DNA from: Lethocerus indicus
Taxonomy: Eukaryota; Arthropoda; Insecta; Hemiptera; Belostomatidae
Length of the DNA stretch: 64,000 bases
Assembly (NCBI GenBank): GCA_019843655.1
Contig: JACDQD010000003.1
Coordinates: forward strand, 25,966,224 to 26,030,223
Direction: 5' to 3'
Shown in pieces: positions 20,967-34,500 of the stretch (positions are counted from its first letter, which is position 1; every line of letters begins with the position of its first letter). The notes beneath the pieces are model-generated. The model saw nothing but the letters and a program-made list of their open reading frames with translations. It was not told the DNA's origin and did not search any database. A program made the position numbers and the translations under genes.

Positions 20967-23900
20967 TATTAAACATGAAAGTGAACTTAAAAGGACAGGG
21001 GAAAAACCTTCATGCTAAAAAATATTTCTCAATTAGTAAATAAAATACATAAATCCGTAAGTCAATCTGTATAGTCAATATTGACGGGTACAATTTATTA
21101 ATTGACACCATCACTCAATGTCAATCGATGGCCTTCAGATTGAAGACAATGTTCGTTGTGCATAGAGAGGAGGTGGGAGCGGAGATTATAGAAGGATATC
21201 GAGGCGCAAACTAGGTAAAAAGGGGCCTCTTGAGGCTATTGTGCTGGGCAGAGGCCTATGGATCTAATGTTATCGGTGTGGCGTCAATGCCGAGCTTTAT
21301 CTGAGCTCCCGATGAGAGCGGGCTCATCCACCCGTTCCCCCAATGGTCACTTACAGGCCCGAAAACCCTCCGCCCCATCCATATCCATTGCCTCTTTTCA
21401 ACATCTTATTTCCTATAATGGGCCCCCATTTACTTCCCGTTTCCCATTTCCCTTTCATTCGGTCCGATTCTTACCGGAAAAAGTCACAGAAGATTGAATA
21501 CCCTATTCTAGTATATTCCGTTTCGATATCGTTGGGCCCCCTCAAACTACCTGTCGGAATAGGGGTCGCCGACTCACTTATTAGATATCAACCCAACACA
21601 AACACCATAATACGCTTGCTGTCGAAAATACTATAAATGGAAAAGGCAAACAACGAACACTAACATGACTATAATCAGTGCGAATTAATTATTATAAATG
21701 TGGGATTAATTTAAATTTCGACGTATTTGTACAAAGTATTAATAACAATTTCCTCTTTCCTGGAAATTGACTTGTGGGTATGGACCGTTGATTACTGAGT
21801 TGAAGTGGGTTAATAATTAAATCGCAAAATTTCTCATTTAAGCTGGGTCTATTTATAGTTCGGTAATCTCTGTACAAGTGTTATTATTGAGATGCTTTTA
21901 ACCAGAAACACGATTATATAACATTTCTGTCCTTCGTTTATTTCTTCTGTATTATATATTCGCTCGAACACCATGTATACGATGAAAGTATTAAGAAAAT
22001 GATTGTATAATTTTATTAGATATTATTATTAATTTTGTTTTCAAAATACAAAACATATTTTGTTATAATGCATATATTGTATAATGATGTAATTTTGGAA
22101 ATAAAATAAAATTACCACTGTGTGACGTCTTTCAGTAGACACATAATTTATTATAATAGTCTACTATAATTGTAGTTTACAGGACAACCATAACGTACGC
22201 TAAGATTCATATTTATAATAATGTTTCAAATTGTTACTTGGGTAATTCTGGTATTAGATATATTCAAACGGTTTTGGCAGTGTCAAGTATATTTCTTGCA
22301 CCAGATTCTATGTTTTATTACATCTGTGCAACAGATTTAAGCGACGGCGACACCCTCATGATTACATCGCTGCAAATCGGTAAACCAAGATGAAACTGGG
22401 TTAACCGAAAGGGTTATGCAGAGAGCGCCTAGCTGGTACATTAGGCGACATTGGACGTTGACGTGTGTGTTGCGGGGCAGGGCTCGTTATCCGCACACGC
22501 CCCTATCTTAAGCATTGTTTCCCTTCAATTAACCCAATTATATTCACCGATGTCGAAATCCTCCTCCCGCCCCCCATTCTGGATTATTAGACAAAGTCAC
22601 CGCCTCGCGTCACTAAGTAAATTCGGGGGTGTCGTTGTTTAACGTCAAAACTTAACATGGTTCGAGGTCGTTCCTCCACCACCTCAACTAATTGGAACTA
22701 ATCCGCATACAGATCGTGTCCCGCAGATCGCGCACAACGGGGTTTTAAGCTCTCCCGGCTAGGAAGATCTGCCTAATAAGAAGGTATTTGGGCTTACCCC
22801 CGCATGCACGCGTGCGTGTGTGCAGCAGAGTAGAGATTAACCCGATATCAGCCCAACCCATGGCGTTACATAGTTTAACAAAATCCGCGCCATCTAATAT
22901 GGTCTTCACCAGCTTCACGCTGTGTTCAGACTCATCACTAAACAAGAAGCGATAATTTTACATTCCACAAATTCTGTTTGAATTAATACCGGTCGATTTG
23001 TTTAAATTTCAAGAAAAGATTCACATAGAGATAGCTCATGTCCCAAAAGTCACCATTGGGTGGTTTCTTTTATCAAGTCCTTCACGCACAAAACAATACA
23101 CTCAAGCATTGTACTAATATCTATAAGTAGTTGATTGTACAAATATAAAGGAAATAAAAAAAGGATATAGAAATTAGCATTATTACGTGCTCTTTTAGAT
23201 ACATAGCTAACAGATTAAGAAAAATATTAACAGTAACTATCGATACAAAACATTAATTATCATATTTTTTTGCACCTGCCGCAAGATAATCACAACAAAA
23301 ACGATACTATAATTAACACCAACAAAACAACCACAAGAGTCAGGAACTGTTAACTCTGTCCTATTAGAGAAAAAAAATAATTACTAGTCCCCCCCCCCCG
23401 ATTCTACTGGCAGTGGCAAAAAGCCTAAATCCATCCTTGGACCAAGAAAGCGGCCTCTAATGGCTATAATCCAAATCAAATTACTAATACAATTCAACGA
23501 TCGAACTAGTTCAATAGGAAGTTACTGTTATAATTCAAGTAATTACTCGAACAATATTAATGCGATGTAATTAAAAATTATGATAATTATTCCGAAATAA
23601 TAAACTGGTTCACGTTTAGCGTCAGTAAGTATTCTGCCAATGTCTGCATTTTAATTCAGAACTACGAGATTAAAAATACGTTGTCCTAACAATTTTTTAC
23701 GGAGAAAGAAAAGTACCTAGGAACAGGAGACTCCAACTTGGACCAACAGCAGGTTACACATAACTCAAACAAATAACTGAAGACATATATACGAAGACAC
23801 CAGCTGAATACAGAAGTCGAAAGAAATATTGTTTTTTCAAATCGTTAACGCGAATCCAGGCTTTCTAAACTTGACCCGATAAAAGCCCAATTAACTGGAG

Positions 23901-26900
23901 TGAATGGTGCACATTCAGTCAAAATTTAATCCCAGTATGAAATTGTTTGAGGGCCTACTGTTCAATATATGGTAACGTCTTAATTAGCAAAGATGATGTT
24001 TAAATCCGAATATTTTATTTTATTTTAAAAACCGATTAACTGAGTTGCCTCGGGGGCCTTGAGATGTATTGGCGATATAACTATTTTTCCACGTATCGTG
24101 CAGTGAGATGAAGCATTAGGTTCATCAACAGGATCTAGGTTGACCTCACAGCCTCAGTCTTGTGAACAGCTTGAACTCTATCTTGGCGCACTTTCTGGAA
24201 GTTTCGGGAGTCATTACTGAACAGTGCCCGTTTGGGAACACCCCCAGCCCCCGTTCCACCCTTCGAGTTTCGACGAGGGAACAATTCGCTTCAATCATTC
24301 ATAGATCAAGCCCCAGTTAGCGAGTTATTTTGGGATCAGTCACAGTAGTCGAGGTGTGAACGCCGAGATTGGTGAATTTGCAGGTGATCGGGGTATAATT
24401 AAATCAATGGATACACTCTATAGAGCGTGGATGTATTTCCTGTGATAAGCATCATTCCGTTAGTAAATGCTGTAAGTGTAACAGCAGTGACACTGCAAAG
24501 AACTTGTTGGGTACCAACTCCCATACTCGTACACGTTATATAAGTTCAGACAAAATACATTAAGAAGCCCTGTTAAAAGGTCTGTTGAATCATCTGGAGC
24601 GTCCTGTTCGCATATTATTACTAATAAACAATTCCTTTTTCGTTGTACCACGATTTTTTTCTAAAAAATAGAGATAATTTCGAAAAGTATTTAATTCAGG
24701 CTCGCAGATAAAATGAAACAATGTTTGCCCGTTTGTTGTTTCGGTACAAAGAGAATCAGTGAGTTCAGAAATTGATGTTCAGATTCAGGCTCGCGTCTGT
24801 CATTCGAATTCGGGATGTAATCGTTTAGAGGTGACAGGTCCCTTCCAATTTCCCAATCCTCGTCCAATATGTCATGGAACGATTTAGTTTTTGTTCCTCT
24901 ATTAAATATCTCAGTGCGTACAGTACAGTCTGAATTGTGAAAACATTCGGGAATATAAAATTCTTCGCCTACGGTGGAATGACAATAGCATTAATATTAG
25001 ACATTGAGATTATAATGGCAAATTATGTACCTACGATATTCTGGTATTGATACTACTCTATTCTACGATCGGTAATGCAAAATTACCAACAAGCTCAAAA
25101 CGGATACTCAACAATAAAGAAACTTAATAATTTTATTATCCAACAGAATTCGAACAGTTGATTCGGCATATTACATACACATCGAAAGAAAGTACGCGCA
25201 TTACAAGAATAATGTCCTAAGAATGCATAATGTCATAAACCAAATACAATCTACAGTTTTGTTAAACAAGTCTTGAGGAATTTTAATTACAGTTATAATA
25301 AATGCACCGATAATATCATGGATATAAATTAAAATAAATGAATCACTCATTAATTATAAGAATGTATAATTTCGTATATTCAATAAATTCTTTAAATTCT
25401 ATCGTAGCACGATATAGAACGAACAATTTAAAATATCGTAATACATTCATTTCCATTTAAAATGGGTTATTCTGTGTTTTGGTTACCGTGATTAAACTCC
25501 ATTAAGAATCGGCTACATGATATAAGCTTTATATAGACGAAGAGTCTGAGAAACGAATTTTGATATTGTTTCACATTATTTGGTTTTATAAAGAAACGGT
25601 AACATGATTTTCAAAACGGAACAAAATTTGAGATCCATTAGTTCAACTATACCTCAGCCATACCTGGATTATTATTGTTCATCTCTAGGAGGGCAGTGAA
25701 ATTCTCTTAGACACGATCGACGCAGATTGGTGACAGCGTTGCTAGAATTTTGTAGTGGAACGCATGAAAAACGAGTTGCCCAAAGCAATTAAGCGGAGGA
25801 GATAAGTTGAAAGTTAAATGTTGGGGCCCGCCTCGGCTTGGGCCCCGGCTCCAGCTCCAGGCGGTCCAAACCGACATTTACTGTGGACAATTTAAAGCCA
25901 CTGCCTGTGGTCGGATTAGACAACCAAAATCCATCCCTCTTCCCAGACCACAAGAACAGCTGCTAAGTAAACGTGTTTACGCTTCTCGGACTGGACATTT
26001 AAATTAATACGGTTCATTGTTTCGTTTCTGATCGATAAATTTGCCAGGACGGCGAATACAAACACCTAATACCCGATATATACACACACACGCTGAGACA
26101 AACATATTTTTATCTATAGCATTTAGATAAAAGCTTTTTTTACCGGCAATTTTATACATTCTGTACGGTTATCTATTAAATAGAATTTGCATACTACAAA
26201 TACCGAGTCCGTTTCTTTACCGAATTCCAATTAAAATATTTCGATAACCATATATATTGAAAGTGTACGTGTACCTATAAAGGTTGATTATACAATTAAA
26301 AACACGAAAATAATCGTTCATTTATTCGTTCGCTGTTTTTTGGGTTGCTACGCGTCGCTGATATATCGCTGGATTACTGTGAGCATTCCATATAATTAAA
26401 TTAATGAAAAAATGTCCGCGACGAGTAAGGACAGACGAGGAGGGTTAAATTCTTTCAGGGAGTATATAGTTGGGCTGCTTATTAGCAAACTAATACAAAA
26501 CGGAGGCGCCTCGGCTTCATTTACAGGAGACCATCCGCCGGCCTCGTAACAGCACTGCGGCAGGGCTCAGCAAATGAACAAGAAAACATCTGTTTTCAAC
26601 CCTTAAATTCTCATTATCCACGGATTAGGACTATTTAAATCGTCGTGGCGCTTCCCCCGACGCGCTAGACCTGTGCAAACCGTAATGGGACTTGTTAAGG
26701 CCCTGAACATGAATTCAAGAACTTTAGAACCGGCGTCTTAACTGGGCAAAAATGAAGTAAATACCCTGAAGAATCCGCAAAACATTTTCCAGTTTAATTA
26801 AGTACATATTTTACTTCATTTTTACACTCTGGGCTCTCCCAATATATCAAACAGTGTTGAAGCCTTATAAACAAAATCTATTCAAACTGCTATAAAACTA

Positions 26901-27024
26901 TAATATTCTGGTCGTTTATACTATTTCCGCTTGATTATTGCACATAATTTTATTTGCACCAAATTAATATAATATTGAATTAAACAATGCTGCATCTTCT
27001 TTACTTGTATTTTCTGTTTTCCAG
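20967..27024. other. Non-coding AT-rich stretch (copy B)
   Basis: This is the partner of about 2936-8975. It contains a run of eleven C at 23389-23399, where copy A has four. No gene or RNA gene was recognised. Confidence 0.55.
23389..23399. repeat. Expanded poly-C tract
   Basis: There are eleven consecutive C here, against four at the matching site 5357-5360. It could be a real mononucleotide expansion or a homopolymer error. Confidence 0.8.
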
Positions 27025-27066
27025 GCTCAAGGACCGGAGGCCGAGACGGCAGTTCTGAATACAGAA
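27025..27066 (+). CDS. Candidate 42-nt microexon, gene unknown
   Basis: The 42 bases are GC-rich in strongly AT-rich surroundings and are framed by near-ideal splice signals. Upstream there is a tract of about 30 mostly pyrimidine bases ending in TTTTCCAG, and downstream the donor is GTAAGTG. The length is a multiple of three. In phase 0 it reads AQGPEAETAVLNTE; one other phase is also open and the third hits a stop. No neighbouring exon could be recognised within several kilobases, so it would sit in a very large intron of a + strand gene. I do not recognise the peptide. A decoy or recursive splice site, or chance, are alternatives. The copy A version (8976-9012) has lost five bases. Confidence 0.35.
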
Positions 27067-27545
27067 GTAAGTGAATAGAAGCAATTGTTTTGATAAAATA
27101 AAATGCCAGATACAAGAAAGTCATTTTGAAAAATTATAATTCACAATTGTTGGGAACGTAGTGATTATCCTTGTGACTATTGCAGATTAATAGTCTTGAG
27201 GCTACCACTGACTTCTGTTATCATCTGATATATGCAAAAATAATTATCCTCAGTCAAATTTCAATACCGGGAATGACTGCATCGAAACTTCATTAGTTCG
27301 CAAATACCCAAACAGTTAACAACATAATCATATCGTATATGAAATAGACTGGTTAAAGTTTAATTTAAAAACAAATTAATTAGCTATTAAATTGAAGCAA
27401 GTTAAATAATTTTAATTCCCAATATGTGTCTTTACTACTTAGCTACTTCAACCATATTGAACCCAACAAACACCAGAATAATAAAGCGCTTATTGGGAAT
27501 TGTAATTAAATTATCATGAATTGAAAAATCAAGTTCCTCTCGCGT

Positions 27546-27558
27546 TCTGTCAATAATC
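27546..27558. repeat. Target-site duplication, 3' side of LINE (copy B)
   Basis: The 13-mer TCTGTCAATAATC is followed at once by the T-run of the LINE tail. It is identical to 28188-28200. Confidence 0.9.
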
Positions 27559-28187
27559 TTTTTTTTTAACTTTTTTCTTTTGCACAATCAACCTTTACAG
27601 TTATAGGTGCAATTGATACATGTATATTTTTCGCGTGTTTGTCTCGATAAAGAAACCACCCAGTGATGGCGCTTCTGACACGATTTAACTACTGTCCGAG
27701 GTGATCTCTGGGCCAGTGGCGTTTAAGCCGTCGTGGTGGGGATAGTGGATGGGTGGAAGAGGAAAGGGACTGAACCAGTGGTTTAGGATGAGGAGAAAGG
27801 CGGGAGTGGAACTTCAGGAACCGAGATTTTGCGACTTCGCCGACTGTCGGTATGTTGAGGTCATGGTGGATTGTGTGGTTAGAAACACATCAGGGAGCAT
27901 TAAGGATGGTGCGAAGGACTTTTGATTGGAATCTCTGGATGCGAGCGATGTCGGATGTTTCGGTGGAACCCCATAGCTCAATACCATATGTCCATGTCGG
28001 TATCGCTTTGTATATTGTTAGTTTGTTACTTAAGGTCAATTTCGATGTCCGTTTTAGTAATGGCCTTAAGAGTCCAAATTTTCTGTTTAAGTCGATTCTT
28101 TTGAGTCGGGTGTGGGGATTCCACGTGAGTCGTTTGTCGAGGTGGAGCCCAAGATAGCGAATCTGCTGTTGGGTGGGAATTGGTATG
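27559..28187 (-). mobile_element. 5'-truncated Jockey-type LINE insertion (copy B)
   Basis: This is a 629-bp insertion at the same position and orientation as in copy A, with the same 13-bp target-site duplication. It represents the same integration event, inherited by both copies. The 3' tail is the T-run beginning at 27559 as seen on the + strand. The 5' end is cut inside ORF2, just before the IPIP...RYLG motif. It lacks the endonuclease, the polymerase active site and ORF1. Confidence 0.92.
27689..28187 (-). pseudogene. LINE ORF2 fragment, reverse transcriptase C-terminal part (copy B)
   Basis: This is the better-preserved copy of the fragment. The order of motifs is IPIPTQQQIRYLGLHLD at the truncation point, then KRLTWNPH, YGIELWGSTE, and RTILNAP. 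An in-frame TGA at 27890-27892 follows, then SNHTIHHDLNIPTV, ending at a TAG at 27689-27691. These are standard landmarks for the region after the reverse transcriptase palm in Jockey-type LINEs. The TGA is shared with copy A, so the fragment was already broken before the copies separated, or arrived broken. Confidence 0.9.
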
Positions 28188-28200
28188 TCTGTCAATAATC
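28188..28200. repeat. Target-site duplication, 5' side of LINE (copy B)
   Basis: This is the second copy of the 13-mer, flanking the truncated 5' end of the LINE. Confidence 0.9.
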
Positions 28201-31200
28201 AGGGAGGAAAGATATAATCTTGGGAACGATACTCGGACTTAACTATTTTAAAGTAATTATACTTCTTGGTGTGGGTATCAATTTTTATTTTCAGTTTGGG
28301 CTACTCACCGGCCGCCCTCAGTCCGACCGAAGAGTGAAAACCGAGAGTAGGAAAACCAGGAGGACAGGACCCTAAAATTTAATTAATATTGATGAACCGA
28401 AAACGCCCTGGGAAATTGGCGGGAGTGGGAACCGCGTTGGTAACAGGCCATGGACGGGCCGCGATTCCAAATGAAATTTCATTTTTAATTATTTCTGGCT
28501 ACCGAAGGGACCGCTCCCTCGCGGCACCTCCTGCCCCCTCTTCCCAGTTTACCGCCCAAACCCCCGACCCCTACAGTCCGGAAATTAATTAATTTTTATT
28601 CCGTTTCCTTATTGGCAGTCGAATCGACCAGTTTCGTCCAACTCTAAGACATTTCATACTGTGATCTGTGTTTAAAAAAAAAACCGCGTCTTTATAAACG
28701 AAATGTTCCCCTACCCGTTTAATGAACATAATTTCTTCTCTTTATTTGGACAAAAAACCGCAAACATTAAGCGCAAACAATTGGGCAATATTTCGCAAAA
28801 GTTAAGCTCATTATTTTTTTTTATATATTTCGAATATAATCGTAAAAATAAACTCACTGTTGGAACACTGAAGGTAAGCGTATACAGCGTTAAGGAAAAT
28901 TTCGTGATGCCAAATACAAGTGAAATGTATTTCAAATAATTTAACAACCATGCTAAAATTAAAAATAAACCTATTGTTATGAATTCCGATAATTCCGATT
29001 TTGTTCATTGAATGCAGTTTTCGTTTCGAATTTTATTACACTTAATTATAATACAAACGTTCCTAAAGAATATAAACTAGAGATCTAATAGTATATTGAT
29101 TTAATTTTTAATATTTGTTTATACCGTATGGTATTGCCCTGATTATTTTTTTCTATGTAAAACAAACGCAACATTCGTTAATCCTGCTAAAATCTCGTAC
29201 TCAGAGCTAAATCATCGCCTACGTCAATCAAAACTACATTAAAAAGTTCGTGACTCGGAACCAATTCTGAATGTAAATTGAAATGTGAATTTTAAAGACA
29301 ACCATAAAAAAATTTCAATTTCCCTCATCCCAGTCCGACAGCAGTATTCATACCGGAGAACTGATGGACTGCACGAGTTTGTAAAACCAGCTCACGTGGG
29401 GTGATTACCGGTACGTCGAAAATAGAGCCTCAAATAAACGTTAGGATTTTCGTATTTAAAGTGCCGGAACGAAGGTCATGAATGGTTAAAAGTTTATATA
29501 TTCACCGCCATTTGTGTTTAAAGTAACTCATTCATTAAAATATATTATTCCATTCAAAATTATGCGGTAATTGAGAATTAGAAACAAGTAATGGCTTTAA
29601 AACTCATCAATCTGAAATAAAAATAAAATACATAAATTGTCTTGTTAAAATTATGCTGAACAAATCTATAAGTATTCAAATTCGGTTAATGTATATCGAT
29701 TCATTCCTTTCTTTACTTACCATACTAACGAACAAAGATAAAAGAGTATGAGGATCGATAGGAAATAAGAGTGTGAATTGAAAGGGGAAATTACTCAGTC
29801 TGTTCCTTTCAATAATATAATTTTCCATCAAAATATATGCCATAAAAATTTGCTCATCATACCTTTGTTACAGCAAGCAATTATAATCAAGGTATTACCT
29901 TAAGTGACGAAAATATAAGGTATTATTATCCAATTATAAAGTGATTGGCCAGTTGGCGGAAATAAGATTATTTAACTCAATCGGAGGTGGATATTTCAAT
30001 AATTAATCAACCGAGAAAAAGTCTGATTTACGAAATTCAGACGTTATTTCGATGAAATATGCTTTGGTCCTCAAGAGCCGAAGAAGTTGATGATCGATAT
30101 CGAAGACAAATGGGCGAATGAAATATTCCGCACCGAAAATCCAGGAGCAACGAATTATCGCCATTTTCCACCTTACCCTTTAGTAATCATTCACCTCAGT
30201 CCTTATCTCGTTTTCTTATTTTCTTATCCAGCGGTCTAATCTTATTTGGGCCTGAATTATCACCGGCTCGGAGGTTTTTTCTTCGGTTTGGAAATAAATG
30301 CAGAAAAAGTGACTCGAGGATTGATAAGGGGTGGGGGAGGGGCTCGAAATTGAAATTAGTTTCACTCCCGGCGGTTTGTCTAACGACCGAAGATATTTCC
30401 TCCTTATTTATTCGGACATCAGTGTCGCTCCAGATTAATCTCCTGGGCGCTCGAGAAAAACAAAAGGCCATATATAATCCGTAAATTGAAATTTATTGCA
30501 ATAAATCAAGAGTTGTTGGTGGTTTGTGCAACTATGCAAAATACAGGATATATTCTATTAAAACTGTTTAATGTACTTGTAGTGGTCATACTTCACAAGT
30601 GAACATACATTGAAATACTTCTTTCAGATATATCAATCCTATCATTCTTCCCTTATTTCTCATAATCATATAATTCACCTGCTACTTTATAAATATATAC
30701 TTTGTTTAAGCAAGCCATTTAAAAAGTAAGGCTTCAGGGAATTAATGTTGGGGTGAGATCAATTTTCACTTTCTGTGCGATCAGGCCCCCTTCCGAACCG
30801 TCAATCTCCTGGATAACCGTGATTGGAGCTTGGAAATTCGGTAGTGACTTTCCCCACTGTGACTGAAATGAATGGTACTGATATGGACACCGGTATCGGG
30901 TCTGCATTCCCCGGCTGAGTTCAATTTTATTGCGCACAGAATCCAGTCCAGACACAGCCCCAATAAACATACTAATTGAAAAGTAATCTGATGGCTTACT
31001 AATGAAGCACGTTTTCTATCTGTAAATGAGCTTTTCCCGCCCGCCCTTTGGCCAGAATTAATTTCAATTTCCCAGGAATCTTTATGATTCGGCACTCGTC
31101 ATTTAATTTTGAAAATTTACAATTCCGAGTGAGGTTATTCCGTTCCAATTTCAAACCAGTTATTGCAAAAGCAAAGTAAATGGTAATTGCGCTTAATGAA

Positions 31201-31512
31201 TAGTTAGAATTAATCGGATAAATACCAATACTACATTTGTTCAGATGTTTGTGTTCAATTGTCATTGAAACTAATTATTAACCTGAATCAACCGGTAAAA
31301 TGAATAATAATGAATAATCAGCATTTTAGTCCAAATTGTGGCAATGAAAATATGACACGCGCTTCAAAATACCGATAGTTATGATAAGTTATCTAATTAT
31401 ATTATAGATAATAAATGTAATATTTAATTTTGTTTTAGTTTGTCACTAAGAAGGCTATACTAATGATATTCTCCGTTCGGATAATATATCAGTTGATAAA
31501 TCCAAGGGGAAA
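28201..31512. other. Non-coding AT-rich stretch (copy B)
   Basis: This is the partner of 10143-13430. Minus-strand open frames around 30196-30471 and 30734-30970 have no recognisable domain and are disrupted differently in copy A. Nothing else was seen. Confidence 0.55.
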
Positions 31513-34500
31513 GATCCTCTGGGCTAGGAGAGGCACTGAAATTCCGAAACCCGGAGACAATTTGCATTATTTCATCAAAGTTTTTCCTTTATATATTTCT
31601 TTTTCCCTGTAGCCACGGTGCGGGGCGGGGAGGGCAATAATTTTAAGGGTAGGGAGGGCCTGTTATCTGGAAGCAACACCTAATGAGAATCCCAGGGTGA
31701 ACCCGTTCCCTCCCCACCGATCTTCTGCTTAAACTTTTTTTTATGTTTTTTTTTCTCTTTTTTTTCTTAAGTAAAGGAGAACTCTCTTTGGGTTTTGAGC
31801 CTGTTTGAGAACGAAACAGAGTTTTCTTTTAAATAAGAGACCGACGTGTTTATTTTGGCTCCCGACCGATTTATTGTTTTCTCGATTCCCGATTTTCATC
31901 TGGGACAAAATAAAAGGGGATCACTCAGCGATTTTTAACAAACGAATAGCCTATCTACTCACTTCTTTTTTAATCCGACGGAACACTAAAATTTCAACCC
32001 ACCTATATAATTTTTACCACCCACAGAAATATTTTACGAGACACTGAAGGCGAATTTGGGAAATTATACATAATGTTAACATAATGCATTTATTTGAAAG
32101 AGTCAACGAATAAATGTTTGTATTTTAATAATCAATGTAATTTCATCGATTTCTATAATTTTGCATATCACCCAGGAGTATGAGCGACAAGACCATCTTC
32201 AGACTTATTACGTCCGAAGTCGGCAACCTCGGTTGGCGGGCGTTTCAATATTTGACAAACCCGAATAAAAACCCAATATTGTGGCGTCACGGCGACGACC
32301 CCCAAAAGAATTGCTCTCGTCAATCCCCACTCCCCCATCCACTACTCTATTCTCATTTCCGTTTCTGGTTCTCTTTCTCAACGATATGAATAATGAACCC
32401 AATAAAATATATAGGAAATTTATTGTGAGGGGGGTTCTGAGAGAATCGTCATTTTTAAATTTTAACCCCGCTTCCACCCCCGACCACCCGTTTTGGAATT
32501 TATGGCTCCGGGCGAATTGATTTAACGCCGTGTAGAATCGGGTTTTTGGACGATCGAATAGACAAATAGGCGGCCATCGGTCTTGGGGACATTTTTTGCT
32601 AACGCGGGGAGAAATATTCCGTACTCTTTTTTATATCAACCGGGCTTGCTTATGAAACATGGCCTTAGCCATACCCATGGACCAAATTCATGGGATTAAA
32701 TCTCCTCTAGCAGCGTTTCTGATGTAACTTTCCTTAACATTCCTTCCATATTGCAAAAGCAACCATCCGGTTTTTATATAGTTGACCTAAATTTTCATTT
32801 TCATTTCATCCCCTTCTTCTTTAGTTACTTTTTCCGTTGTTAGTCCTCGGGATAAGTTAAATCTTCAAAATTGAGAAACTCAACTACCCTGGGGGGAGGG
32901 GTTAAGTAGAACGAAGTTTTGTGAGCGACCATGATTTTTAAGTTTTGTAATTAGCGTTTCTATACTTCTCCCTTCCAGTGTAGGTAGTGAGGTAGGGCAG
33001 TTTTCATCGGAAAAAAACCAACTACTACTAAAGAGTTACTTTTATGAAAAAAGGGTGGTCATAATAATAGTAATGATGAAGATAATGGTCTCGGGAAATT
33101 CAATATATGTTAATTCAAGAGAGATTTGATCAGGGAGCGCATTCTGTACAGGGGTATTGTCGAAACCTGATGCCTGTTAGCTAAAGGGTGAAGGGCCACT
33201 CAATATACTTGATTCATGTCAAAATAACACAAGACTTACCGCAAGAGCGGTCCAGAATTTCGCTTCAAGTAGGTGTAATAAGTCCGTTTTAAATTACAGA
33301 AGCCTGTGCCAAGGATAATGTGTTCAGTAACAGAGTAGTAAACGAAATTCCGAGTAAACTCATAAACAGTAATAAAATAATTGGATAAAAAATAAAAAAG
33401 TATAAATGGAATCCTCTTATAAGGAAACTCTTCCTATGCTATAACATAGACATTGAAAAATAATGAATTCCCCTTCTTACAGGGAAGGAAATGCTTGTCC
33501 GAAAACTACAATCGGCAGATCAAGTAATAATATCCATGCACATATATGTAAAAAGGTACGTTGAGTTATTAACTGTTAAATTGTTACAGAATTGAACATA
33601 ATTCAACATCCTTTTACTCCCTTAACATTCCTTATATATTAAGGTAAAATGTGAAGTCTATAAGATCACAGCTTTCCACGATCATAAACTAAGTAGAGTT
33701 ACAGAGCCAGAGTCTATAATTCCCAAGGATAATCGGTCAAGAAGTTAAGGTCTACTTCAGTGCTCAAACTCTGGAGCGGAGGGTTGTTGCCAAATTGCTA
33801 CAATTAACTGTATTATGGAGGTTGGGGCATGGGATCAGTAATAAGGGGTGGTGGGCGGATGCTTATAAAGGGGGTTGCTTGAGGCGGCCCCGGAAAAGGA
33901 GGGAAGGCCTGGAATTGCTATTCAGACCGGGGCCGGGGGATTAAATCGCCAACTACCCCTAGGGGGCCACTAGTTGATAAGTGAGACGTCACTCCGAAAA
34001 GCACCCGTGCTTTCTGCTCCACCGAGCAATTCCATCTATTTCTCTAGTTATTGCTGCCAAAAATTGTAATCCACCCTCGGTGATTGCCTTAGTTTAATGA
34101 CTACGGTCATTTTAAATTTATTTGCGTACACACTGCATTATAATATCTGTTCCTGGAGTGACATAAATGAACGTCTTCGATGTTATATACCCCTACTGCA
34201 ATATTTAGAAAGTTTCATTACCACCAATGAGCTAACGATACCCTTTATCAGTAATTGGAATTCATTTTTTAATCCAATATACAAAAATATAAAAATCATA
34301 AAAACACTATCACTGAAAACAAATTTGACACCAAAATAAAATCACTATGCCCGCATTCCGGTTTGGGAAAAATAGAATGAGTAAGAGTTCAATTGATCCT
34401 TTCAATTGGCTGGGGTCGACAAGCGCGACGTAGACAGAAAGCGGAAATCGATGAAAATTTCCAGGTCGACCCCGATGTAAAAGGGCCTAGCATCCTGTTT

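Larger units (their letters stand above)
18058..31512 (+). repeat. Duplicated block, copy B (partner 1-13430)
   Basis: This is the second copy of the block. It continues without a break into single-copy sequence on both sides (before 18058 and after 31512), whereas copy A ends at a gap. It keeps the more canonical version of several informative sites: the Jockey motif YGIELWGSTE is complete here but altered in copy A, and the candidate microexon is 42 nt here against 37 nt in copy A. Because copy A begins at base 1 of the window, the identity with copy B may extend further upstream of what is visible. Confidence 0.97.

Noticed and set aside
27852..28157. Plus-strand frame of about 100 codons over the LINE
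   Set aside because: It is antisense to the recognisable reverse transcriptase fragment, so it is a shadow frame.
28201..28310. Apparent upstream extension of the LINE frame (LKIKIDTHTKK...)
   Set aside because: It lies outside the 13-bp target-site duplication, so it is flanking host DNA. The open frame is coincidental and broken by stops.
30734..30970. Minus-strand frame present in copy B
   Set aside because: The matching region in copy A has indels that shift the frame, and there is no domain. Unlikely to be coding.
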